This document shows, piece after piece, positions 44,563 through 53,677 of a stretch of 64,000 bases of DNA. Source of the stretch: Symbiodinium kawagutii (taxonomy: Eukaryota; Sar; Dinophyceae; Suessiales; Symbiodiniaceae); the NCBI GenBank assembly GCA_009767595.1, contig VSDK01000708.1, positions 297,516 to 361,515 of the forward strand. Direction: 5' to 3'. The position numbers were made by a program, and so were the translations under genes. How positions within the stretch are numbered: position 1 is the stretch's first letter; each line of letters starts with the position of its first letter. The notes under the pieces are model-generated. The model saw only the letters and a list, made by a program, of their open reading frames with translations, ran no database searches and was not told the DNA's origin.

Positions 44563-45259
44563 TTAATCTTTACTGCCACGAGGTGTGTTCTTATTTCTGT
44601 ATTGTTTTATTCTTTGTTGTAGCTCATCAGGTGGTATTGGTTGTTCCCATTGTCCGTTTTCTATAGGTCGTTGTGCTCGACTATTGAAATAATGTTTTTC
44701 GGTCATGCCTCTACCTTTTCCTTTTCTTTGTAAATTCCCTAATGAGTATTCAGGATCATCAACATTTCAGGATCATCAACATCAATGCCTCTTAAAAACA
44801 ATTGTATTTCTAAAGCATGGACACTCATATTGGATATGTTTGTAGGATAATTGATTTTAAAAGTGTTTATTGGTGTGCTTCTTTCCGATCCCTCTTCTTC
44901 AGAAGTATTCTCACCGATAACAAATAAGTCAGGTTAATAGACTTCTGGTGGTGTTATTCTACCGTCTCTGGGTTGTGGTTCTCTCAATGCTGGTGTTCCT
45001 CCTCTACTACTTGCTCTACTGAACGGAGTCATACCAAATAAATTTCTTATCGCTGATGGTGTTGATACTCTGCTCAAAAATCCTTGCTGAGCTTGACCTG
45101 TTTGTTGCTGTCTTTCTCTGACTTGAGAATTTCTTCTTTCCAGTTCTGTTTGCATATGGACATCTGACATACCGACATCTCTTTCTATTCTGGTTGTGGT
45201 GGTGCATTATTGTTTCTTTGATCTCTGAATCTTGCTATGTTATGTATTGTTTCCTTCAT
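44563..45259 (-). pseudogene. PLV protein of unknown function, broken by a 17-bp duplication
   Basis: ATG at 45259 overlaps the end of the next upstream gene by 20 bp (MKETIHNIARFRDQRNNNAP). After a frame change near 45190 it reads MSDVHMQTELERRNSQVRER, QGFLSRVSTPSAIRNLFGMT and GGTPALREPQPRDGRITPPE, then an in-frame TAA at 44937-44939. The frame continues PDLFVIGENTSEEEGSERST and FLRGIDVDDPE. Here the 17 bp TTCAGGATCATCAACAT is present twice in tandem (44749-44765, 44766-44782, + strand), shifting the frame. Beyond it the protein resumes as YSLGNLQRKGKGRGMTEKHY and ends NTPRGSKD at TAA 44563-44565. No known domain. The position next to capsid genes suggests a virion-associated role. Confidence 0.6.
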
Positions 45260-45515
45260 TTTGTCTCATTAACAATTCTCTCATTTGTCTTTCTGTAATT
45301 CTTGGCTGTTGTTCTTTCAATATTTCAAGATGATTTATTCCATCAAAGAAACTGCCTTCTTGTGATGATTTAAATTGTGTTGCATCCCTGTTGCGTAATG
45401 TCCCTGTCAGTTTATCATTTTCATCAATGAGATTAATTATTTCATTATACGTCGGACGGCGTCGTAATCCATACTTACTGTATGGGTTAATGTTTTCTAA
45501 AACTGCTGTTGCCAT
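45240..45515 (-). CDS. small intact PLV protein, 91 aa
   Basis: An intact minus frame from ATG 45515 to TAA 45240. It begins MATAVLENINPYSKYGLRRR, has PTYNEIINLIDENDKLTG, RNRDATQF and EGSFFDGINHLEILKEQQ, and is charged and probably helical. Its 3' end overlaps the start of the downstream gene by 20 bp, a compact viral arrangement. I do not know its function; small proteins of this style accompany capsid genes in PLVs. It is one of the few genes here without a lesion. Confidence 0.65.
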   Translation of the reverse strand: MATAVLENINPYSKYGLRRRPTYNEIINLIDENDKLTGTLRNRDATQFKSSQEGSFFDGINHLEILKEQQPRITERQMRELLMRQNEGNNT

Positions 45516-45547
45516 ATCATACTAAAATTTAGATACTTATTTTCTAT

Positions 45548-45868
45548 TCACCAGAATTTGAATACCCCTCTGAAACCTTTCAATCTTTGTTCAAAGTGTT
45601 CTTTTGTTGCATACGGTAGGTTTGGTCTCTCGAGTTCTTTTTGGATCTTATCCACTTCACCCTGAAAGTTTGCTCTGTTTTTACTTTCGGTCATGTCCTT
45701 TCTTAAACTCAACATTGCTTCTCTATTGTTTCTTAATTTTAATTCTTTGTGAAGGTGGTCTAAATACGAACTATCGCGCATATCAAAGGGAGTGTAATTC
45801 AGTGGTGATTTATGGAAATGATTTCTGCGCAGTGCTGACTTCTTGTTTTTACTTTGGTATTTGAACAT
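45548..45868 (-). CDS. small intact basic PLV protein, 106 aa
   Basis: Intact from ATG 45868 (MFKYQSKNKKSALRRNHFHK) to TAG 45548. Basic N-terminus, then a long helical-looking stretch (LDHLHKELKLRNNREAMLSL, VDKIQKELERPNLP) and a C-terminus ending GFRGVFKFW. There are no cysteines or known motifs. It sits 32 bp upstream of the 91-aa gene on the same strand. Function unknown; the basic, coiled-coil-prone composition is compatible with a DNA-binding or structural role. Confidence 0.6.
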   Translation of the reverse strand: MFKYQSKNKKSALRRNHFHKSPLNYTPFDMRDSSYLDHLHKELKLRNNREAMLSLRKDMTESKNRANFQGEVDKIQKELERPNLPYATKEHFEQRLKGFRGVFKFW

Positions 45869-45899
45869 TTTTTCTTTATGATCATTTGGAAAAGTTTGA

Positions 45900-46482
45900 T
45901 GAATTTAGATTTACAATGGCTTGTGTAAGCGCTTGTGCACACTTCCATACCACAATCGCATGATATTCTTTGTTTTGCTTCTTGACTTATCTTGTCTTTA
46001 TTTCTTTCATAATGTCAATGTTGTTTTTTTCCATTCCTGAATTTCTTCTCAGTGGTTTTCTCTATGTTCTTTACTTTGTTCGAGTGCATAACCTCTATTA
46101 TTCAAATACCAATTTCTATCTCGTTCTTTTTTCTTGTCTTTGTCTTCCTGTGTGTGTGTGTGTGTCAATTTTTCTTTTGTCCTACCATTCAAAAAGTTCC
46201 CATTGACCTAATGTATTCACCTTTTTCCTTGCTTACTTGTCTAATATTGATACAATTTACTTCTTCAAGTAATTCAATGTAAAACTGGTCAGCGCCTAAC
46301 TTATTCATTTCTTGATAAAACTTTCTATGTTTTTTTGCTGTGCTATTTATACTATTTCTATGCTTTGCCATTCTTGTACTCAATGGCCGACAAGAGGAAC
46401 CAACGTGCACTTCTTTATTAATAAAAATTCTTATGCAATACATTTTGCCATTATCAGAGTTTTTATTACAAACTCCTACCAC
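45900..46482 (-). pseudogene. GIY-YIG endonuclease with C-terminal zinc finger
   Basis: The N-terminal frame (from about 46482; ATG at 46441) reads GKMYCIRIFINKEVHVGSSC, then RPLSTRMAKHR, a GIY-YIG module (KMYCIR in place of GIY, VHVGSS in place of YxGST), with conserved arginines, then FYIELLEEVNC and EKGEYIRS with the catalytic glutamate. A missing T in a T-run at about 46193 shifts the frame. The next frame continues LNGRTKEKLTHTHTQEDKDK, through a CA microsatellite, to YALEQSKEHRENH, a TGA at 46049-46051, EEIQEW, and, after another shift and a TGA at 46015-46017, NKDKISQEAKQRISCDCGME, then VCTSAYTSHCKSKF. The final CxC...C...H pattern is the zinc finger that ends many GIY-YIG proteins of large DNA viruses and PLVs. 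Likely role in an intact virus: DNA cleavage in recombination or homing. Confidence 0.75.
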
Positions 46483-46547
46483 TAGTTACTATAATAAATT
46501 ATTCTTTAAGCATAAATTATAGTTATTAATTTGATGAGTTAGTTGCC

Positions 46548-48070
46548 TTAATCAAAAATTACACAGCCCAACTCCCTCAATTCCAGAACAGCCTCAAAGA
46601 TTAAATGTACAAACGCTTCACTGATTTGCTCATTTGCTGGGAGTGGTCCATCAGTTCCTTTCAATTTTAAATCAGTGATGCCAGACATTTGAGAATTATA
46701 ATCTGTAAAATTGACGTCAGCCATTTCCTCAAACGACATCCCAATAATGAATTTATTTTCACGATACTGTTTATAACTAAAAGATAAACTGTCTTGATTT
46801 TCATTCACATAATGTATTGCGCGTCTTGAGTAGTAAAATGTTTCTGTTAGTGATGGAGCTTCACATTCTGGATATTTTTGTGAGTTGCTTAACTGGATTT
46901 GCCACGATAAATTCTTACTCCATGACTGGGAGCCCTCAGCTTGGAAAGCCTCAGTGTTCGCTAATCCACTGTTGTTTATGCGTTTGTTAATCATAGGATT
47001 GTAGAAATAGTTCCATTTTTAAATACATAGTTGTCTCGTAAATATCTTGCATCAAATTCTCCTGCTCTTGGGGTTCTAAATGAGGCAGTAAATGCACCAG
47101 TTCATTTTGAAGACGACTTAACAATATTCATGTTAATTTCACCACCTGCAGCATTGAATGATTGAGTGATAGTGTAATACATTGGGAAAACAATTTTTAA
47201 TGATTGACCCTTAAGTAAATGAGATACCATGTTGTTATTTACCGTATGGTCTCAAATAATTGCCTCAGCACGGATAAATACTTGGTTGAGTTCCCACTGT
47301 ATTGAAGTATCACCATCTCTGAAATAATATCCTTCTTTGTCAGTTTGATTAGCACCAGCACCCTGTGGCACTACAATAGGATCTGTTGCACTAGATACAA
47401 TTTGAAACTGTAATTCTAAAGGTGCAAATTTCAAAGGAATGTAATAGTTTGAATTAAGTAATCCATAGCAAGGTCTCTTAGAAAATCGCGCTTTGCCATT
47501 AGCGCCGGAAATGTTTGTTAATGGATGTCTTTCAATATATTTTTTAACTACTCTACCCCCTTCATTGTGGTCGCCGGTAGTAAAAACATCTGCCCTGGTG
47601 TTCCAGCAGTATTTGGTTGCGCAAGTACATCTAAGCCATCAGCATAATCGTGGAAGCCAGCATCCCATCTAGGATTAGCGCTGCTTTCTACATCATCCAT
47701 ATCTCTAACATGTTTAGGTTTAAGGCATTCATACAATTCACAGTGTCGGTTATATTCTTTAATATTTTGTACCTGTTGCCCTGCTACGTTTGACATATAT
47801 CTTTGAAACATGCATATAATCCAGCAAGTGGTCTCAAGAAATCGCCTTGGTTGCCGGCAGTGTTTTGTAATGTTGCAAAGATCTTAATTGAACTTAAATC
47901 AATGTGATTGTTGTCATCAGCTGAAATGTTAAATCTTATATTTTTGTTTCCTAGATTAGGAGCATAAACATTACCACCTGAAGGAAAGAACTTAACAAAC
48001 CTTCTTGAAGTGATAGATTGACTAGTGGATGGAAGTCCAAAGTTAAGTTGATTAATCAATATTAATCATA
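46548..48070 (-). pseudogene. major capsid protein (double jelly roll), frameshifted
   Basis: The reading runs through four frames. 48059-47784: PSTSQSITSRRFVKFFPSGG, NIRFNISADDNNHIDLSSIK, FLRPLAGLYA. 47811-47548: FQRYMSNVAGQQVQNIKEYN, then FHDYADGLDVLAQP. From about 47545: KKYIERHPLTNISGANGKAR, CYGLLNSNYYIPLKFAPLEL, TDKEGYYFRDGDTSIQWELN, with TGA at 47252-47254 and 47102-47104, and TASFRTPRAGEFDARYL. From 47030: WNYFYNPMINKRINNSGLAN, WQIQLSNSQKYPECEAPSLT, ENKFIIGMSFEEMADVNFTD and LELRELGCVIFD at the end. The ISADDNxHIDxSSIKI start, the YIPLKF centre and the ELRExGxxxxD end are typical of PLV double-jelly-roll capsids. Total about 500 residues. The start has been displaced: ATGATTAAT is followed by a 10-bp partial repeat that throws the ATG out of frame. 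This is the key marker of the virus. Confidence 0.85.
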
Positions 48071-48276
48071 TCATCAGAACTCTCACTAAAAATATTGTCT
48101 ATAACTTTTATATTTCTAGCTTGTAATTTTGTTTTTTTCAATTTATTATGTGTTTTTAAGTTAATATTATGTTTAGATGTTTTTTGTTGAATATTTGTTT
48201 TATTATTGTTAATATTATCTTCCACTAGTAGTTTTATTGCTTCATATTCTTTTGGTGGTTCCTTGATTTCTCCCAT
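48052..48276 (-). CDS. small PLV protein upstream of the capsid gene, 74 aa
   Basis: Intact from ATG 48276 (MGEIKEPPKEYEAIKLLVED) through a lysine/asparagine-rich middle to IFSESSDDMINID at TAA 48052. It overlaps the beginning of the capsid frame by 8 bp or more. The overlap region carries the apparent 10-bp duplication described for the capsid start, so the last few codons may be secondary. No domain recognised. Confidence 0.5.
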   Translation of the reverse strand: MGEIKEPPKEYEAIKLLVEDNINNNKTNIQQKTSKHNINLKTHNKLKKTKLQARNIKVIDNIFSESSDDMINID

Positions 48277-48424
48277 TACTTTAATATAATGTATTTTACC
48301 TTTGAAAAGTGTTAAGGATTGATGATTATTTGTTGCATTCTACGATTGAACATTATTAATAGTATATAGTATTAGATTCTTATGATTTACGGATTTGGGA
48401 CGGCGTTCGGCCTTCCAATGTCTT

Positions 48425-49028
48425 TTAGCCATTGGGTCGAATGCCATTACTAATTGCTGTTCCAGGATTTATGGCAGTTCTTCCGTTTCCTTCCCAATTG
48501 CTATAACTGTGGCTCATCAAAGGGTTCATTTCTTTTAAATTACTTGTTTCAGCATAGCCATCTAATCAATGTTTCTGGGGTTTCTATACTCAAGAAGGCG
48601 TGGGTTTTGTTTTCCATGTCTCTTGTTCTTTGTTGTAGGGGTAGCAGTTGTATGAAATCTTCTCGGCTGTTCTTCGCTTATCTTGTTTAGTACTGCTGAC
48701 GATAAGCTATGTCCTACCACTCTTGTTATTTCTGGACTTTCATGGATCTCTTTCATGGCATCATGGTATTTTTCAGTGTGATGTGCGTTTCTAGTTGGTA
48801 ATAAAAGCAAGTCATCTAAAATGTCTCTCGTGATGCTACCATCCTTCCCACCTGTGCCACGAATATACAATGTCTTACTTTTTTTTATAAACCAGTAGGA
48901 GATGAATAAGCATTCCATAAACCTCTCCTGTCTTCTATGGCTTCTTTGTTTCCCACATTCCTTTCTTCAGCATATAATGTTCTGTGTTGCCTAAAGTGCT
49001 CATTAAGGTTTCTAGTAAAATCGTTCAT
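48425..49028 (-). pseudogene. lipase-like alpha/beta hydrolase
   Basis: From ATG 49028: MNDFTRNLNEHFRQHRTLYA and GLWNAYSSPTGL. An A-run indel at about 48885 shifts the frame. Then TLYIRGTGGKDGSITRDILD, HDAMKEIHESPEITRVVGHS and LSSAVLNKISEEQP: GHSLS is the nucleophile elbow with the catalytic serine. Another shift near 48560, then LDGYAETSNLKEMNPLMSHS and YSNWEGNGRTAINPGTAISN, ending GIRPNG at TAA 48425-48427. The H of SHSYSNW is placed as the catalytic histidine would be. Class-3-lipase-like proteins of this design are common in PLVs and related viruses and may help entry or exit from membranes. The ATG lies 1 bp after the stop of the upstream gene. Confidence 0.7.
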
Positions 49029-49029
49029 T

Positions 49030-49266
49030 CTATCTTCCGGTTTTGGTTCTTTTCTTGTGGTCATCTATTATGAAGTTCTTACCTTGTCTAAGCAATTCAT
49101 TAAAACCAAACTTACCTAAATCTTTACCCAGTCTTTTCATTTCATCTCTTGTTAAAATGTTTTCAACCCTTTCGCCTTGTATTATTCTTCTCACAGCATT
49201 TCTGCCCAAATTACGACCTACTTGAGCTAATGCTATTCTTCCTACTCCTGCTACTATTCCAAGCAT
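49030..49266 (-). CDS. small basic amphipathic virion-type protein, 78 aa
   Basis: Intact minus frame from ATG 49266 to TAG 49030. The N-terminus MLGIVAGVGRIALAQVGRNL is glycine-rich and amphipathic, followed by RNAVRRIIQGERVENILTRD, EMKRLGKDLGKFGFNELLRQ and a basic end. It is the first gene leftward from the divergent spacer, before the lipase and capsid genes. By position and composition it may be a minor virion protein that touches membranes or DNA, comparable to the pVI-like proteins proposed for such viruses; this is inference. Confidence 0.6.
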   Translation of the reverse strand: MLGIVAGVGRIALAQVGRNLGRNAVRRIIQGERVENILTRDEMKRLGKDLGKFGFNELLRQGKNFIIDDHKKRTKTGR

Positions 49267-49310
49267 CTTGTTATATTATTAAATTGCAAAAAATCTGATT
49301 AAACATTTAC
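49267..49310. promoter_or_regulatory. divergent spacer between the two PLV gene arms
   Basis: Forty-four AT-rich bases separate the start codons of the leftward 78-aa gene and the rightward minor capsid gene. They include TTATATTATTAAATTG. Any promoters for both late operon-like arms would have to lie here or in the flanking coding sequence. No specific motif can be assigned. Confidence 0.4.
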
Positions 49311-50134
49311 ATGAGCAATAAATTGACATATAAGAAAGTAAGTGTAAATTCAAATTACCGGCTACCTCAATCAAATTCCAGTAGTGATTTTGTGATCGAA
49401 CTAGATACCAATTTTGAGTGTCCAGAAGGCACTAGGATGTATATTACTGAACTTTCTTTGCGCACTGTTTGGAAAACAAAAGAGGTAGGCTTCTTTGAAT
49501 TATGACAATACCCACACTGTTTTAAGGTGTGCTATTCTAGATTTATCTAACGAAATATTTTTTGCAGAACAGTTGAGTTTTGATGAAGTTTCTAAATTGA
49601 ATGATGCAGTCAGAGATTTAAATTCTAATCATGAAGTTTTTGTTAATGCTTACTCATCAGCAACTTGAACAGTAGAGATTAAAGTAGCCGATGGTCTAAA
49701 CTTTAAATTGACAATCTCTACTTACACAGAATTAGCAATTTATGTGGGCAGTGAATGGAATAGTGGTGATGCTGACTACAATACAAGTTATATAGTACCA
49801 ATTAATTATTTGCTAAGTAATTTTGTAGCAACCAATGGAGGCTTAACAACATGGACTTCATCTTCTCTCAATTTAATACCATTTAGGGCTTTGTATTCAA
49901 ACTCACCTGATTTAACCGACCATAGGTATAGCAGTCCATTAACTTATTCATCTTCTTTAACACGTAAAAGTTTAATAGACCAACAATTAGGAGGAGTGGT
50001 TAACGATGCTCATGCAGGAGCTTTGTCAGAGGCTTACATTGATGTCAGTGGATAAAATTGAAAAAAATAAGTTTTTGATAAACAGATGGGAAAAGCAAAA
50101 CAATAAATCTTTACAACATCCCATTAGAGTTTAG
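49311..50134 (+). pseudogene. minor capsid (penton-like, single jelly roll) protein
   Basis: ATG 49311: MSNKLTYKKVSVNSNYRLPQ, SSSDFVIELDTNFECPEGTR, MYITELSLRTVWKT. A one-base shift near 49503 leads to YDNTHTVLRCAILDLSNEIF and SFDEVSKLNDAVRDLNSNHE, then a TGA at 49666-49668. The frame continues TVEIKVADGLNFKLTISTYT, NLIPFRALYSNSPDLTDHRY and GGVVNDAHAGALSEAYIDVS to a TAA at 50053-50055. A further shift would add KIEKNKFLINRWEKQNNKSL up to TAG 50132-50134. The NSNxR...SSDFxIEL opening, the LYxNSPDLTDHRYSSP segment and the IDVSG end are hallmarks of PLV penton proteins, which form the capsid vertices. Confidence 0.75.
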
Positions 50135-50262
50135 TATCTTATTTTCTCACCCGTCGTATTAATTTAAATCAGAGCTAACAATAATATTAAGCTAATTTAT
50201 ATTATTGTCTTTGACTTTTATTCACATTTTATTCTAAATTCAAAAATATCTACATTTTTACT

Positions 50263-50884
50263 ATGTCATCATCAATAAAAAAAAATGATGTTAATAATGA
50301 AGAAGTCAAGCAAGAAGAACCAACACAACAAATTGAAGAAGAACCTGAAGAAGAACCTAAAGTAGAAAATGAAGTAGTCAGTGAAACTCAGGAAGTAGAA
50401 AAAAAACATGAAAGAAATAACAAAAGAAAACCTTAAAAACAATTCCAAGGCAGAAAGGTATAGAAACATAACAATTACATGTCCCAAATGTTCTAAAAAA
50501 ATGTTGTTCAGATCCCACAGGTATAAGTGTGAAAAGAATTGCCAAGGCAACATAGAAAATAGACCAATCAACCCCCAAACCCAACCAAACGCCAGACCTA
50601 AGCCCAACCCAGTTGTTGAACCGGTCTATGAAGAAGAAGAGCCACAACAACAACCAGAACAAGTCAAATTCAAACTTGTTAAGCCTCAACCGCCAGTTAA
50701 TCCTATCAACCCCTTAACATCACTACAACAACATTATCAACTTTTACATAATGAATACAATAAACATAAACAAGAAAAGTGTAATAACCTTTGTAAACAT
50801 ATGTTTTCAACAAAAAGTAAAAATAAAATAGACATCAAAATAATCTGTATTAATAATATTAAGGGTTCAAGTAGACGGAGGTAA
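50263..50884 (+). pseudogene. acidic PLV protein with zinc ribbon, frameshifted
   Basis: ATG 50263 opens an acidic, glutamate/proline-rich stretch (MSSSIKKNDVNNEEVKQEEP, then EEEPEEEPKVENEVVSE) ending at TAA near 50437. An overlapping frame from 50408 continues with KKENLKN-like basic residues, then NITITCPKCSKKMLFRSHRY and KCEKNC: a CPxC...C...C zinc ribbon. After it come proline/asparagine-rich linker (PINPQTQPNARPKPNPVVEP) and LQQHYQLLHNEYNKHKQEK. A single shift within the EKKHERNNKRK region unites them. Proteins with an acidic N-terminus and a small ribbon are common PLV companions of the capsid genes; their role is unknown. Confidence 0.6.
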
Positions 50885-50902
50885 TACCATAATAGGGGAA
50901 GC

Positions 50903-53394
50903 AGTAATCTAGCAACTGAAAGTTATGTTGATAAAGCAGTTGCTGAAGGTGGTGGAGGTGGCGCTGATTTCACTAATTATTACAACAAAAGTGAAACTGA
51001 AAATTTGATAGTTAATGAATTGAAAAAATATAATCCAAAAGACATGAGTGGAACACTTCGTATTGGTTATGTAGCTGGCACTTCTCAAATTATATTAAAT
51101 GCTGTAGCGTCAGATAAGGATCTTTATGTTAATGGTGATGCCGAAGTTGGAGGTAATATGACGGTTTTATTATTAAATAGTTCTGCTTTAATTCAAGGTA
51201 GTAGTGTGTTAACAACAGAAATAGACACTGGTTCAAATACAAACTTAGACATACAAAGGAATAACGTTAGTATGATTGAATTAAGAAATGGAAAAGTTTT
51301 TTTTTTTAAACAGCAACTGAATGTAGGGACGTTTTTCATTGCGACCATTTTGAAAATGAACCTTCATCACAACTTATAAGCCGCATTATGAATGAACCTA
51401 CAGGTCAAACAAAATCTTATGTAGGTAGTCCTACTGTGCCGGATACAACAACAAATTTAGTGATGGTATTAAAAACCGATGAAGTTGAAATTAATAAACC
51501 TACTGTTTAAGCGGTGTATTGAGTACAAATATGATTGATAGTAATGGCACTAGTGATATAACATTTAAAAGAAATATGTTTGACATTTGTTTTTTGAAAA
51601 TGGCAGTTTAGAATTGAATGCTGGTATTGATTTAGTAGCTCCCTCTCAGGTTCAAGCAAACACTTTTAATTCTTTTGATGATAGTAGCGTTCTACTTTGA
51701 AGAACCGGTGCTGAATTTATGAGGTTTAGAAAAAAAGAAGATGACATTTTAGTTTCAAAAGGTATGGATGGTACTTATTTGACAGTGAGTGGTGGAGTCA
51801 ATACCAATGTTTTAGAATCTATGGTATTAATGATGTTGCTATTAAAAGAAATCATGTAGATATAGTGGCTATAGAATCTACCGGAGCGGAAGTTGCTATT
51901 GATTTAAAATTCATAACCCCTACTTTAACAAGTGCCACTGGAACAAGTTTAACTATCGAAAGAGGAGGTGTTAATTATATGCTGTTAGGTGCAGGTACAG
52001 TTCAACTATCAAGAGGTATTGATTTAACTGCTGATACTGTTTTAGGGGATGAGGTACATAGTGATGATTGTTATGCTAATAGATTCAGAATTAGACATGC
52101 GACGCAAGATTCAACATTTGATGGTGCTACTACAACAGAAGATGGTAGAATAACTTTTATGATACATAATCATTTATTAGAGGATTTAAGAATGTTGAAA
52201 AGTGTATTAATTGATAGTGGTTATAAATGAACAACTGATACAATAACCAGTTCAAATTCTACAAATTTTATTATTGAAAGGGGATGAATTTTAATTATAT
52301 GACTTGCCAAAGTGATCGAATTACTATGGCAGATGGTTTTACTTTAAATAAGGATGTTGGTTTAAATTTTACTGTATCTACTGATGCTGTCCTTGCTGAT
52401 AAATTTAGATGTAAACAACTTAATGTTGATGTAAGTTTTGATGGCAGAAATGCAGCTGCAACAGGTAGAATTGTATATATAGCATTTGGACGTTTGAATG
52501 AAGATATAAGAATTAAGAGATGTATTAATTGATGATGGGTAAAAAAACATCTAATATTGATAACCCTCATGGAAAATAATGTGGAATGAAAAGGAATGGA
52601 GTTTATCATCTTTTATATTTACAGGATGTCAGTTCAAGCACAGATTAAATCAAATACTTGTATTCTTATGATAATAACGATTTTTATGTCAAAAGAGATA
52701 GCATTGATTACATCCAATTAGGAGGGACTGATTTAAGAACAAGATTATTAACAGGTTGTCAAAGTGATATTTGTGATAGTTTAGAACAAACGATGATAAA
52801 TTTCGAAGAAATGGTATTGACTTTATTTATTTAAGAAATTGAAAAGTTGAACTTAACGGAGACACTATTTTAAGTGCCTCTATTTTTTGATACAAACAGT
52901 GCTACTGATGATATTTAAAGATAATGGAAGTGAAATATTTAAATATGATAATTCAGGGTCAGCGTTAGATTTTAACACGGTGACTGACAATACAGGAACG
53001 AATGTGATTGGTAATGTTATTGATGCAACTGTCTCAGATGAAAGGTTAAAACGTAACATTAAACAAATTGAAACAGATTTCAATCATCGCGTTCAAAATG
53101 TTAAACTTAAAACTTTTGAATACAAAGATGAAAAGTACAAAAGAAGCGACGCTGTTGGGATGATTGCGCAAGAGCTGAAAGCATTTTTACCAGAAGAATG
53201 TAAAGATATAATAAAGAAAACAAAGAAAACGTAGCGATGAAAAATATTTAGGCATCAATGATATGAAACTATCAATTGTTTTGTGGGGTGCTCTGCAAGA
53301 AACTTTAAATAGAGTGTCTAAATTAGAAGAAGAAATGAATGAAATAAAAAAATCCAAACCCACAGCTACACCAAAGGCTAAATCTAAAGAATAA
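50903..53394 (+). pseudogene. fibre protein with repeats and Peptidase_S74 chaperone domain
   Basis: The N-terminal part reads SNLATESYVDKAVAEGGGGG and ADFTNYYNKSETENLIVNEL. It is followed by repeated beta-rich units, each with a word like NLDIQRNNVSMIELRNGKV (near 51250, 51560, 51690, 51950, 52260, 52700, 52820, 52940). Two long units are clearly duplicated (DSTFDGATTTEDGRITFMI near 52110 and DVSFDGRNAAATGRIVYIA near 52430). The end has SDERLKRNIKQIETDF, FEYKDEKYKRSDAVGMIAQE and LKAFLPEECKD, the S74 intramolecular chaperone that trimerises and cleaves itself off phage and viral fibres, then, after a shift, YLGINDMKLSIVLWGALQET and a coiled-coil end at TAA 53392-53394. There are at least five frameshifts plus TGA at 51698, 52228 and 52840 and TAA near 52646. 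It would have been the host-recognition spike. Confidence 0.75.
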
Positions 53395-53405
53395 ACTAAT
53401 ATAGT

Positions 53406-53644
53406 TTAACAATAGGGGACGTTATTTTGACAAAGAAAAGAAAAAAGAAAGTGAATACGTCAAACACATAAAAGAAGTTGATATAGATGTTGATGACATT
53501 AACAATCAAATACTAAATATTAATCATAAAGTAAAAGTAATGGCAATGAAGATAATAAATGAAATGCAGGAACTACAAAACAAAGATCAAAGGCTACACT
53601 TTACACAGCCAAAATTCGACATGTGCAATTTTTCACTGGTTTGA
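53406..53644 (+). CDS. short coiled-coil ORF after the fibre
   Basis: Open for 79 codons after a TAG at 53403-53405: FNNRGRYFDKEKKKESEYVK, IKEVDIDVDDINNQILNINH and VMAMKIINEMQELQNKDQRL, ending FSLV at TGA 53642-53644. No ATG precedes residue 46, so the start is uncertain or lost. Heptad-like spacing suggests a coiled coil. It could be a separate small gene or a detached tail of the fibre. Confidence 0.4.
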
Positions 53645-53677
53645 TTTTATATTTTAAAGATAGGATTAATTTATAGA

